Positions 53,601 to 62,128 of a DNA stretch of 64,000 nt are shown here, one piece after another. A model generated the notes under the pieces. That model was not told the DNA's origin. It ran no database searches and worked only from the letters and a program-made list of their open reading frames with translations. The translations under genes and the position numbers were made by a program. Source of the stretch: Mucilaginibacter dorajii (GTDB lineage: Bacteria > Bacteroidota > Bacteroidia > Sphingobacteriales > Sphingobacteriaceae); the NCBI RefSeq assembly GCF_024808255.1, contig NZ_JANTYS010000007.1, forward strand, positions 62,001 to 126,000, written 5' to 3'. How positions within the stretch are numbered: position 1 is the stretch's first letter; each line of letters starts with the position of its first letter.

Positions 53601-54758
53601 TGTCGCCAGCAAACCTAAACTCAAAATTAAACTGGTACCCAAAACTACTATAAAAAGCAAACCAGTGCCAACCTGTGGTATTTTTAAGTTGTCGGGCAGA
53701 TTATAATAAAGCAAAACACTTATTAGCCCTCTTGGTACAATAACCAGTTCAGGCATCAGGTCGGTTTTGGATATGAGTTTGATGTACAGGAAACGCACCA
53801 GGTAAATACACAGCAAAATAGTGCCGCCTGCCAATAACAAGCTAATGTTTTGCAGTTGATAAATGTCCATAGTATAGCCAAAAACAATAAAGAAGAAGGT
53901 TCGCATTAAAAAAGCGCTCTCTGCCGATAGCTGGAACAACTGCCTGATATCATGCTGAAAAGTTGGATAGATAAACAGTTTTTTGAACCAGGGCAGATTG
54001 ATTTGATTGGCGTTATTTAAAAATAAACCCAAAGCCAATACAATAATAAGCGCTGAAAGATGGAACGACTGCCCTATAGAATACACCAGTATAAGCAACG
54101 CGATGATGAGAAATGATTTAATGTGATGCGTTAACCGCCCTATCAAATAAAGCAACAACAGGCAGGAGATAATAGCCGCAATGATGATCCCAGTGAGTTC
54201 GCCGCCAAGCTTTACAAAAGATACAATATCGATATGCTGATTGCGAACAATAAAGTTAAACAGCACCACCGTAAGGATATCCGAAAAAGAAGATTCATAA
54301 ATAATAAACTCCCTTTTATTCTTACTTAAATTGGCAGCCGATGGAATAGCCACCGCCGAACTCACCACGCAATACGGTATAGCATTTACAAAACACAGGT
54401 AAAAACTTTGGTATGTTAAGTACCAAATGATAGCCGTAATGGCAAACGCGCTAACCAGCAATATGCTTAATGCGGATAGGAATGCTCTTTTGATGATGGC
54501 GTTTTTGCTACTGCTGTACCTGAGTTCCAGCGCCCCTTCAAACACAATGAGTATTAAACCCAATGTGCCAAGCGTAGGCAAAATGAGATTTAAATTAAAC
54601 ATCTTTATCCCAAAGTAGTCAACCACCTGTTTAATACCAATCCCCAGCATTAACAGTAAAATAACTGATGGAATCTTTGTTTTACCGGCTATGAGGTCAA
54701 ACAGGTAGGAGAAAATTACCAGGCCGCTGAGTATAATGAGGGTTGTGTATGTAGTCAA
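53583..54758 (-). CDS. CPA-type cation:proton antiporter
   Basis: This 391-residue polytopic membrane protein has about twelve helices. Features of sodium/hydrogen exchangers include LLLMLGIGIKQVVDYFG near the N-terminus, FEGALELRYSS, the discontinuous helix VSSAVAIPSAANLSKNKREFIIYESSFSDIL with acidic residues in place, and VIVPRGLISVLLYY in the C-terminal third. It lacks the TrkA-N/RCK domains of Kef or CPA2 proteins. Its last residues (RRSLT) and stop codon are encoded by the arm of an inverted repeat (53581-53600). The native C-terminus may therefore be slightly altered. The substrate ion is unknown. Confidence 0.87.
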   Translation of the reverse strand: MTTYTTLIILSGLVIFSYLFDLIAGKTKIPSVILLLMLGIGIKQVVDYFGIKMFNLNLILPTLGTLGLILIVFEGALELRYSSSKNAIIKRAFLSALSILLVSAFAITAIIWYLTYQSFYLCFVNAIPYCVVSSAVAIPSAANLSKNKREFIIYESSFSDILTVVLFNFIVRNQHIDIVSFVKLGGELTGIIIAAIISCLLLLYLIGRLTHHIKSFLIIALLILVYSIGQSFHLSALIIVLALGLFLNNANQINLPWFKKLFIYPTFQHDIRQLFQLSAESAFLMRTFFFIVFGYTMDIYQLQNISLLLAGGTILLCIYLVRFLYIKLISKTDLMPELVIVPRGLISVLLYYNLPDNLKIPQVGTGLLFIVVLGTSLILSLGLLATRRSLT

Positions 54759-55162
54759 ATTTCAGAAGGTTGATCAGGGTTAATAGCTAAATACATGGTA
54801 ACATACCAAACTTAAGCATTGTTTTTAAAGATAGCCTAAGCTAAATGGTGCATCGGAGAAATCGCTTTTAAAGATTTGCGTAGCAAAAGGTAGCTCCTAT
54901 GGAGCAAAAAAGCATAACTTACTTATTCTACAAATAGGTAGCCGCTATGCGGCATAGAATATTTAATAAAACCAAAGAATGCCGCATAGCGGCTACCTGT
55001 TTGTAGAAACAAAAGAACCAGATAAGATGCCGAATAGCGGTTACCTATTATGCTCATTGAAAGATGTTACTTTGTGCAAAAATGTCAAACGCGATTTACC
55101 TGAATGGTGCATTTGATTAAAAGTCAATATCTGTTATATTTACTTTTCAATTTAAACCCTTC
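54759..55162. other. Intergenic region with palindromic repeats
   Basis: This is a 404-bp divergent gap. Besides the hairpin at 54927-55007 there are degenerate relatives at about 54889-54905 (AGGTAGCTCCTATGGAGC) and 55026-55050 (GATGCCGAATAGCGGTTACC). No gene is visible. Confidence 0.6.
54927..55007. repeat. Palindromic repeat, GGTAGCCGCTATGCGGCAT family
   Basis: About 29-bp arms read TCTACAAATAGGTAGCCGCT plus ATGCGGCAT and the inverted copy, with about two mismatches. GCCGCTATGCGGC within each arm is itself nearly palindromic. Confidence 0.9.
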
Positions 55163-55612
55163 ATGGACCCTGCACAACTTTACAGCTTTAAGGTATGGCT
55201 TACCATGCTCATATTCGCACCCTTGTTGCAAACATCGGCCGGGCAGATTTTTTTTCACCAGGGCGATATTTTATCTTTTGAGTTTATTAAAAGCTACCCG
55301 GTATCCGTCGGCGTTTTATTGGTGCTAAGTGCTCCCTTAGGAGCGTTGCTTACATTTAGCATCACCAGGTTAAGCAGGCAAACCGAGGCACTATTGCTTA
55401 AACAAAGGGTTACCATAGCCATTGGCGTTACAACGTTGCTTGTATTTGGCGGCGCCATTATTCCCAAAGCCTATACACTTTTGGAGCTTTCGGTTATGAT
55501 ACTGCCTTATACCTTATCACTTTTGTTAGGCGTTTGGCTATGCAACCTGGATTTGGAACAATACAATAATGAAGAAGAGGAAGAATTGGAAGAATCAACC
55601 CCTAATCAATGA
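55163..55612 (+). CDS. Small integral membrane protein, unknown function
   Basis: This 149-residue protein has about four hydrophobic segments (VWLTMLIFAPLL, VSVGVLLVLSAPLGALLTF, VTIAIGVTTLLVFGGAII, LSVMILPYTLSLLLGVWL). It ends in a very acidic tail (NEEEEELEESTPNQ). No recognised motif. It is followed after 43 bp by another short membrane protein on the same strand, and the two are probably co-transcribed. Confidence 0.7.
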   Translation: MDPAQLYSFKVWLTMLIFAPLLQTSAGQIFFHQGDILSFEFIKSYPVSVGVLLVLSAPLGALLTFSITRLSRQTEALLLKQRVTIAIGVTTLLVFGGAIIPKAYTLLELSVMILPYTLSLLLGVWLCNLDLEQYNNEEEEELEESTPNQ

Positions 55613-55655
55613 TTTTTAAACAAATAACGCAACTATCTAACCTAAGTTTTCTTTT

Positions 55656-55850
55656 ATGCTATGGCGGTTAATCAAAACGTTACTTGCTATCTGCGGAATC
55701 ATCTTAGGAGGCTGGATGTGTGCCGTTGGCTATTCAGTCAAGATAGGGCCATTTATCAATGCATTCTTATTTTTGGGCGGTACAGTGCTGTCAGGTAGTT
55801 GTTTCACCTATCTTTTAGCCAGGCTTATCAAACGTAATATTGTTGAATAG
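55656..55850 (+). CDS. Very small membrane protein, unknown function
   Basis: This 64-residue protein has two transmembrane helices (TLLAICGIILGGWMCAVGYS and FINAFLFLGGTVLSGSCFTYLLA) with basic ends (LIKRNIVE). It starts at ATG. No family recognised. The gene neighbour upstream is also a small membrane protein. The barrel protein gene starts 67 bp downstream. Confidence 0.6.
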   Translation: MLWRLIKTLLAICGIILGGWMCAVGYSVKIGPFINAFLFLGGTVLSGSCFTYLLARLIKRNIVE

Positions 55851-55917
55851 TAATTAGCATTTCCTGTTTAACATTTCTTTGCCTATAATTAGCAAATTTT
55901 AAACCCCTCACCCTGCA

Positions 55918-58335
55918 TTGAGATTATTTTATACCCTTCTTGCTTTTTTATTGCTGCAATTAAACTTGCGGGCCCAGGTAAAACTTACAGGCTCTGTTAC
56001 AGATGTTTCCCATCATGGTTTAGGCTATGCAACACTGAGTTTAACCGATATATCCACTCAAAAAAATTATTCAACACAGGCCGATAGCGCCGGCAAATTC
56101 GGTTTTGATAAATTGGATAAAGGCGATTATCGGCTTAAAGTTACCTATGCCGGCTTCAGCAATTTTGAAACGGCATTAACTTTAAATGCCGATACTACTT
56201 TAGCTATCGTCCTGCAACAGGCCAATAATAGCTTAGGGCTTGTGATGGTTACCGCCAGTAAGCCAGTTATTGAAAACAGCCAGGAAAAACTCATTTACAA
56301 CGTATCAGGCAATGTGACTGCTACCGGTAGCGACGCGCTTACCGCTATTGGAAAGGTACCAGGTATCAAAGTATCTGGCGATGAGATCAGCATTGCCGGC
56401 AAAGGCGCTGTTAAGGTTATGCTGAACGACAGGATCATTCAATTGGCTGGCACCGACCTGGCCCGTTTTTTAAAATCCATATCGGCTAACCAGATCTCCA
56501 GGATAGAACTCATTAAAAACCCATCTGCGGCCTATGATGCCGAAGGTAATGCCGGGCTCATCAATATCACTACCAAACGCAGCACCAAACAAGGTTTATC
56601 TGGCAATGTACAGCTGAACAATAAAAAATGGCTGCACACCCCGGCAACGGTTTATGGCACAAGCAACTGGTGGATGAGTGATGGCAGCGCCAATATTAAT
56701 TACAACTCCAATAAATGGTCGGCTTATGCTAACCTTAATGTGGCGGCAGACCATGAGCTGGAAGGTTTTGAAACCGATGTATATTACCCCAAACAAACCT
56801 GGCGACAAACAGATACCGGCGATTATAAAATGCATAGCTTTAACGTGGTTGCCGGGGTTGACTATAAGCTAAGCCCCAAAACCACTATTGGTTTAAGCTA
56901 CCTGGGCGGCCGGGAAGTTTATGTAGGATCCGACAATGTAAATAATCCCATTTACAACAGCGGCGGAGGTTTAGATTCTACCTTGCGTACTTACGCCACC
57001 TATCATCCTATCGCGCTCAGCAATTCGGGCAATATCCATGCCCTCATTAAATTTGATACAACGGGCAAAAAGCTATTGCTTAATGCCGATTACTTTAACT
57101 ATTACCGCACCGACCGATCAAACTTTGAAAGCAATACCTATTCACCTGTTAATCAATCGATTCCTACCAGTAACACCCGTTATTACGACACCAATAAGCA
57201 AAACATAAAAGTATTTACATTTAAAGCCGATGCCGAGATCCCAACATCATTTGCCAAAATAGCCTTAGGGACCAAGCTTAGTTTTATCAATAATTACAGT
57301 AATGCTTTTTATTACGATAAGGACGCCAACGACAACCTTACTTATAACACCAACCTAAGCAACGAGTTTAGGTATATTGAAAACACCCAGGCTGTTTATG
57401 CCAACATCAGCAAAGAAAAAAACAGGTGGAAATACCAATTAGGTTTAAGGGCCGAGTATACCGAAACCAAGGGCGAATCGATCACCCTGAATCAAACAAC
57501 ACCTAACAATTATCTTAAGTTGTTTCCCTCTGTAGCGATTTCTTTCCAGGCTGATACCGATAATAGTTTCGGTTTCACTTTTGGCAGGCGCATAAACCGA
57601 CCTACATTTTGGAATTTAAATCCCTTTAAATCGCTATACACGGCCTATAGTTATGGTGAGGGTAACCCGTTTTTACGCCCCGAGTATAATACCAATTTCG
57701 AGCTATCGCACACTTACAAAAACGTATTAACCTCGGCCGTGTTTTTGAACATTACGGACAATGGCTTTAATAACGTAACCATATCCAGTGCCGATACCAA
57801 CCTGGTACGCACCATCCCGCTTAATTTTATCAAAACTTACCGGCTGGGAATTTCTGAAAACTTAGCGCTGCACCCTTTCCCCTGGTTTGACAATAATAAC
57901 CAGGTTACCTTTTACCATACCGACGCTCATTCGGGTTTGGATTATATTAAAAGTATTAACGGGTATGGTTTGTACATAGCTACCAACAACACCCTATATT
58001 TTAATGCCGATAAAACGATGGCCGCCGCGGTAAACTTTTGGTACCAATTCCCGGAGGTGGACCACATTGGCCGATCTGACAGGTATTACAAACTGGATGC
58101 CGGCCTTACTGCCATTACTCTAAAAAAGAAACTGAACATCGCCCTTAATTTCAATGATATTTTCAGGACCAGCGCCCAGGCATCAACCTATACCGTAAAC
58201 GGCATTAAAACCAAATTCACCAATTTTCAGCTCAACAGGTTTGTGCAGTTAAGCGTCGCGTACCGTTTTGGTAAAGAAACCAATACCGATAACCGGGATA
58301 CAGGGAATGAGGAAGAACGGAAGAGAATACATTAG
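55918..58335 (+). CDS. TonB-linked outer membrane beta-barrel protein (OMP_b-brl_3 type)
   Basis: The protein is 805 residues, apparently starting at TTG 55918 (LRLFYTLLAFLLLQLNLRAQ, read as a signal peptide); no in-frame ATG gives a better signal. A carboxypeptidase-regulatory-like domain follows (VKLTGSVTDVSHHGLGYATLSLTD). The plug has VMVTASKPVIENSQEKLIYNVSGN, LTAIGKVPGIKVSGDEISIAGKGAVKVMLNDR and RIELIKNPSAAYDAEGNAGLINITTKR. A large barrel follows with PTFWNLNPFKSLYTAYSYGEGNPFLRPEYN. It is SusC-unlike and has no SusD partner. Transport of siderophores, peptides or oligosaccharides is possible. Confidence 0.88.
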   Translation: MRLFYTLLAFLLLQLNLRAQVKLTGSVTDVSHHGLGYATLSLTDISTQKNYSTQADSAGKFGFDKLDKGDYRLKVTYAGFSNFETALTLNADTTLAIVLQQANNSLGLVMVTASKPVIENSQEKLIYNVSGNVTATGSDALTAIGKVPGIKVSGDEISIAGKGAVKVMLNDRIIQLAGTDLARFLKSISANQISRIELIKNPSAAYDAEGNAGLINITTKRSTKQGLSGNVQLNNKKWLHTPATVYGTSNWWMSDGSANINYNSNKWSAYANLNVAADHELEGFETDVYYPKQTWRQTDTGDYKMHSFNVVAGVDYKLSPKTTIGLSYLGGREVYVGSDNVNNPIYNSGGGLDSTLRTYATYHPIALSNSGNIHALIKFDTTGKKLLLNADYFNYYRTDRSNFESNTYSPVNQSIPTSNTRYYDTNKQNIKVFTFKADAEIPTSFAKIALGTKLSFINNYSNAFYYDKDANDNLTYNTNLSNEFRYIENTQAVYANISKEKNRWKYQLGLRAEYTETKGESITLNQTTPNNYLKLFPSVAISFQADTDNSFGFTFGRRINRPTFWNLNPFKSLYTAYSYGEGNPFLRPEYNTNFELSHTYKNVLTSAVFLNITDNGFNNVTISSADTNLVRTIPLNFIKTYRLGISENLALHPFPWFDNNNQVTFYHTDAHSGLDYIKSINGYGLYIATNNTLYFNADKTMAAAVNFWYQFPEVDHIGRSDRYYKLDAGLTAITLKKKLNIALNFNDIFRTSAQASTYTVNGIKTKFTNFQLNRFVQLSVAYRFGKETNTDNRDTGNEEERKRIH

Positions 58336-58356
58336 GAAGCTTAAAGCAAAAGGCCA

Positions 58357-58395
58357 AAAGCCTAAAGCTTTTCAATAAAATTAGCTTTAGGCTTT
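58357..58395. terminator. Hairpin after the barrel gene
   Basis: AAAGCCTAAAGCT and AGCTTTAGGCTTT pair perfectly across a 13-base loop, 21 bp after the stop at 58335. It is terminator-like without a strong T-run and part of a local CCTAAAGC-rich repeat. Confidence 0.55.
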
Positions 58396-58487
58396 GAGCT
58401 TTCCGGTTTAGGCTTAAAGCAATAACTTTACAAAACATTGAAGGTACAACCAATGTTACTCACCATATTTGCATCAAACACTTAACT

Positions 58488-59555
58488 ATGGCACATCTAT
58501 TCTCGCCCCTTAAAATAAAAAATATCGAACTTAAAAACCGCATTGTGGTATCGCCTATGTGCGAGTATTCAAGCGAAGACGGCTTTGCTAACAACTGGCA
58601 CCTGGTACATCTGGGTGGTATGGCTGTTGGCGGCGCATCTTTAATTATAACAGAAGCTATCGCGGTATCACCAGAAGGCCGTATCAGTGCGGCAGATTTG
58701 GGTATATACAAAGATGAGCACGTTGAGAAATTAAAACAGATCACCGATTTTATACACGCCCATGGTGCTTACGCGGGTACACAACTGGCACATGCCGGTC
58801 GTAAAGCAAGTCACCAGCAACCATGGCTTGGCGGTAAACAGATCGCGTCTGATCAGCCCGATGGCTGGAAAACTTTCGCACCAAGCGCGGTACCTTTTAT
58901 TGATACTGAAGAAGCCCCCATCGCTTTAGATAAAGCAGGCATTGAACAAATAAAAGCCGATTTTAAAGCCGCTGCAGCAAGGGCAGTTAAAGCAGGCTTT
59001 GATGTGATTGAACTGCATGGCGCGCATGGCTATTTGCTGCATGAGTTTTTATCACCAGCAAGTAACAAACGTACGGATGAGTACGGCGGATCATTTGAAA
59101 ACCGTATCCGTTTTCTTTTAGAAGTTATTGAAAGCGTGCACGAAACCTGGCCGAAAGAGAACCCGCTGTTTGTACGCCTGTCGACAACTGAATGGACTGA
59201 GGGCGCCTGGACAGCCGATGACTCTGTAGCGCTGGCAAAAATATTAAAGGAAAAAGGCGTTGATGTAATTGACTGCTCAACCGGTGGTAATATAGCCGGT
59301 GTTAAAATACCGTTAAAACCAGGTTACCAGGTTGAATTTGCAGAGAAAATTAAAAAAGAAAGCGGTATACTTACCGGTGCAGTGGGTTTAATAACCAAAA
59401 GCCACCAGTCCGATGAAATTATACAGGAAGGTGAAGCCGACCTGATATTTATGGCCCGCGAAATGCTCCGCGATCCACATTTCCCGCTCCGTGCAGCACA
59501 TGAGCTTGGTCACGAAGTAAAATGGCCGCTTCAATACGAACGGGCGAAATGGTAA
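58488..59555 (+). CDS. Old yellow enzyme family NADH:flavin oxidoreductase (YqjM-like)
   Basis: This 355-residue protein is an FMN-dependent ene-reductase of the thermophilic-like/YqjM class. C25 in VVSPMCEYSS tunes the flavin. H177 and H180 in ELHGAHGYLLHEFLSP bind the substrate, and QLAHAGRKA and SNKRTDEYGGSFENRIRFLLEV are class signatures. The C-terminal GLITKSHQSDEIIQEGEADLIFMAREMLRDPHFPL is also typical. It reduces activated alkenes and may detoxify electrophiles. An OsmC gene follows after 140 bp on the same strand. Confidence 0.93.
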   Translation: MAHLFSPLKIKNIELKNRIVVSPMCEYSSEDGFANNWHLVHLGGMAVGGASLIITEAIAVSPEGRISAADLGIYKDEHVEKLKQITDFIHAHGAYAGTQLAHAGRKASHQQPWLGGKQIASDQPDGWKTFAPSAVPFIDTEEAPIALDKAGIEQIKADFKAAAARAVKAGFDVIELHGAHGYLLHEFLSPASNKRTDEYGGSFENRIRFLLEVIESVHETWPKENPLFVRLSTTEWTEGAWTADDSVALAKILKEKGVDVIDCSTGGNIAGVKIPLKPGYQVEFAEKIKKESGILTGAVGLITKSHQSDEIIQEGEADLIFMAREMLRDPHFPLRAAHELGHEVKWPLQYERAKW

Positions 59556-59561
59556 TTTTGA

Positions 59562-59672
59562 GTGTTCATAGTTGATGGTTCATAGATCATGGCAAAAAAG
59601 CAATAAAGCCACGCTACAAAACCATAAACTATGATCAATCGGCTATGAACAATGAACCATTAACCATGAACT
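59562..59672. repeat. Inverted repeat of GTTCATAGTTGATGGTTCATAG type
   Basis: GTTCATAGTTGATGGTTCAT at the left and ATGAACAATGAACCATTAAC at the right are imperfect inverted relatives. A similar pair lies at about 30741-30842 upstream of mnmE (GGTTTACGATTCATAGTTG and GAACCATCAGCTATGAA). Confidence 0.65.
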
Positions 59673-59695
59673 TTTAAATACAAAAACCACAAACT

Positions 59696-60115
59696 ATGAA
59701 ACGTACAGCAAACGCCCATTGGAATGGCACTTTACAAGCTGGTAGCGGCGAGATCACTACTCAAAGCACCGTGCTTAACAAAACCCAGTATTCATTTAAA
59801 ACCCGTTTTGCCGATGGTATTGGCACTAACCCCGAAGAACTGATTGCAGCAGCTCACGCGGGTTGCTTTACCATGGCTGTTGGTGCTGCCTTAACCCAGG
59901 CCGGCTTTACCCCTGGCGATTTGACTACCGACGCTATCCTTGATTTGGATATGCAGGCCTTAAGCATCACCGGCATCCACCTGGAACTTAAAGCAACAGC
60001 TATCGACGGCGTTGACGAAGCTAAATTTAAAGCCATTGCCGAAGACGCAAAAGCCAATTGTATCATTTCAAAGGCACTGAGCGTACCGTTTACTTTGAAC
60101 GTTACTTACGCGTAA
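59696..60115 (+). CDS. OsmC family peroxiredoxin
   Basis: This 139-residue cytosolic protein has the peroxidatic Cys57 in AAAHAGCFTMAVG and the resolving Cys122 in AKANCIISKAL, in the spacing of OsmC rather than Ohr. It reduces organic hydroperoxides using dithiol donors. The start is ATG with a typical MKRTANAHWNGTL opening, comparable to E. coli OsmC. Its position behind an old yellow enzyme suggests a joint response to oxidative or electrophile stress. It is followed by the palindrome 60131-60220. Confidence 0.92.
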   Translation: MKRTANAHWNGTLQAGSGEITTQSTVLNKTQYSFKTRFADGIGTNPEELIAAAHAGCFTMAVGAALTQAGFTPGDLTTDAILDLDMQALSITGIHLELKATAIDGVDEAKFKAIAEDAKANCIISKALSVPFTLNVTYA

Positions 60116-60130
60116 GCGATAATTCTTCTC

Positions 60131-60220
60131 TATGTCATTGCGAGGCACGAAGCAATCTCGTAACTATACATGTTCGCCCTGTAAACTACGAGATTGCCGC
60201 GCTACGCTCGCAATGACATA
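60131..60220. repeat. GTCATTGCGAGG palindromic repeat, best copy
   Basis: The ends TATGTCATTGCGAG and CTCGCAATGACATA are perfectly complementary, followed inward by CAATCTCGTA / TACGAGATTG. The 90-bp unit lies between convergent genes and could also stop transcription in both directions. Confidence 0.92.
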
Positions 60221-60238
60221 GCTTTTTAAGTACTCCGC

Positions 60239-60640
60239 CTACTTCTGTATCAAAGCCAGCAATCCTTGTGGTGTTTCGTAAGTAGTACCTTTGTAGTCCA
60301 ACGCTTTCACGCCCACACAAACGGTATCAGTAGCATTATTGGCGTGAGTGATATAGATTTTTCCCCGCACATCGGGCTGGATGCCTTCGCCGGCTAATTT
60401 CATAGCTGTGAGCAACTGCATTACACTATCAATCCCCGGGCTTTTGGTGAAATTTTTAACCTTCCCTTCCGGAAAATAATAATCAAACTTATCGCAGGGG
60501 ATCCTAAACTGCGTTTCGCGACCTAACTCGGTAAATTTGAATTGGATGGATTTTACCACTTCGGCAGGGTTGGGTTTTGGCTTACAGGCTGAAAGGGTGA
60601 TGATTGCGAGCAAGCCTACAACAATATTTAGTTTTCTCAT
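60239..60640 (-). CDS. Lipoprotein, unknown function
   Basis: This 133-residue protein has a lipobox LSAC with Cys19. The mature part has FKFTELGRETQFRIPCDKFDYYFPEGKVKNFTKSPGIDSVMQLLTAMKL and KIYITHANNATDTVCVGVKALDYKGTTYETP. No known domain is recognised. Two further Cys (about 49 and 107) could form a periplasmic disulfide. It lies downstream of the PBP4-type gene on the same strand with a 75-bp gap. Confidence 0.75.
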   Translation of the reverse strand: MRKLNIVVGLLAIITLSACKPKPNPAEVVKSIQFKFTELGRETQFRIPCDKFDYYFPEGKVKNFTKSPGIDSVMQLLTAMKLAGEGIQPDVRGKIYITHANNATDTVCVGVKALDYKGTTYETPQGLLALIQK

Positions 60641-60715
60641 GTTAGATTGTATAATGTGATATAAATTTACAATCTTTTAAATAAAAGAAGTTGTCTTTTG
60701 TTACTACGGTGCCCT

Positions 60716-62128
60716 CTACTTCAACACATCCAATACCCTGAACATCTTTTCCTTAATCCCCCTGCTCGATCCACTGAAGTTATTTACCATGATAGAAAAA
60801 CAAAGCTCCCTGCCGTTGTGGCTTTGGTAGCCTGCATAACATAGCACACTGTTGATGCTGCCGCTTTTCATTTTCATATCGTTGTAAACGGGCAAACTCT
60901 CATACAGATCTGGAAACCAGCTTTCTTTTTTTGCCGATTGCAGCACGCGGGCCATGGTATTGGTGCTCACCCTATCGCCGGGTGAAAGGCCGCTGCCGTC
61001 ATAGGTATTGATGCTGTTTGCATCGATACCGCGGGCCTGCCAAAATTTTTGAACTTCTTCTACCCCGTTTGCGGTACTTGGTTTGCGGCCTTGTTTCCAG
61101 GCGATGGTTTTAAGCAACTGCTCGGCGTATAGGTTAATACTTTTTTGGTTAAGCCAGTAAATGATCTTGCTCAATGGCGGCGACTCGATAATAGTCAGCT
61201 TTTTGGCGTTCACGGGTACCTGTAAGCCTTTTGCAGTTAATGTTGCTACAGATTCAGGATCATTATTTACAGTGATTCCTAAACGCTTCAGGGTGTCTTC
61301 TAAGCGTAAAGCGGCGTCGTAAGCTGCATCAGGTGTGGCTGCCGAAATGCTTTTTTTATCCTTATCAATGGCATAACTGCCGCGCAGATACATTACCTTA
61401 CTGCCCACGGGTAAAAAGGCATAAGCATTATCGCCGCTGCCGGATGCACCGTTAACCAATTCACTTTTAAAGGTAAGGTAAGATACATTAGGAACCGTAT
61501 AAGAAACCCCGATAGGATTACCTACCGCACCAGTGCGTAATTTAATATCAAACTGGTTTTCGCGCCAGCAAAGACCCGATGTTCCGGCACCATAATAATT
61601 ACCTATATCCTGCCAGATCCAGCCTTCGGGGATAGATTGTGTGCCAAAGATGCTATCATCGCCAATAACCCGCCCGTTTATTTTTTTGATGCCGGCGGTT
61701 TTGAGTGCATCGGTCATCAAGGCAAGCACATGAGCTTCCTTGGTTTGCTCATAGCGCCAACTGCCCAGTGTTGGGTCGCCGGCACCTTTAATGATAATAT
61801 CCCCGTTAAGCGTGCCATCAGCAGAAATTTCGCCGTTGTAGCCTAACTGGGTCTGATACTTAAAATCGGCACCCAAAACATAAAAAGCGGTAATGCTGGT
61901 TATTGTTTTTAAAGTTGATGCAGTAGCCAGGCCCATATTAGGATTGGCCGCAAATACCTGTTCGCCGGTTTTGGCATCCAACACGGTTAACGATAGCGAC
62001 GCGTACCTGCACTGGCTATCGGCCTGTAACCTGCCAAATGCAGTTGATAATCTCGACTGAAGATCCTGGGCATAAACCCGCCCACTTAAAACTAATAAAC
62101 TAACTATCAATAACCGCTTCATCCTCAT
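60716..62128 (-). CDS. dacB: D-alanyl-D-alanine carboxypeptidase/endopeptidase (PBP4, DacB)
   Basis: The protein is about 470 residues from ATG 62128 (MRMKRLLIVSLLVLSGRVYAQ); M3 at 62122 is an alternative. It has a signal peptide, then the SxxK catalytic motif STLK in GLATASTLKTITSITAFY, the second motif region YDGSGLSPGDRVS, and KSG in MKMKSGSINSVLCYAGY near the C-terminus. This is the class C (S13) arrangement with the extra domains between motifs 1 and 2. It trims or cleaves peptidoglycan peptides in the periplasm. Its start overlaps the end of the permease gene by 29 bp, so the two are coupled. Confidence 0.92.
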   Translation of the reverse strand: MRMKRLLIVSLLVLSGRVYAQDLQSRLSTAFGRLQADSQCRYASLSLTVLDAKTGEQVFAANPNMGLATASTLKTITSITAFYVLGADFKYQTQLGYNGEISADGTLNGDIIIKGAGDPTLGSWRYEQTKEAHVLALMTDALKTAGIKKINGRVIGDDSIFGTQSIPEGWIWQDIGNYYGAGTSGLCWRENQFDIKLRTGAVGNPIGVSYTVPNVSYLTFKSELVNGASGSGDNAYAFLPVGSKVMYLRGSYAIDKDKKSISAATPDAAYDAALRLEDTLKRLGITVNNDPESVATLTAKGLQVPVNAKKLTIIESPPLSKIIYWLNQKSINLYAEQLLKTIAWKQGRKPSTANGVEEVQKFWQARGIDANSINTYDGSGLSPGDRVSTNTMARVLQSAKKESWFPDLYESLPVYNDMKMKSGSINSVLCYAGYQSHNGRELCFSIMVNNFSGSSRGIKEKMFRVLDVLK

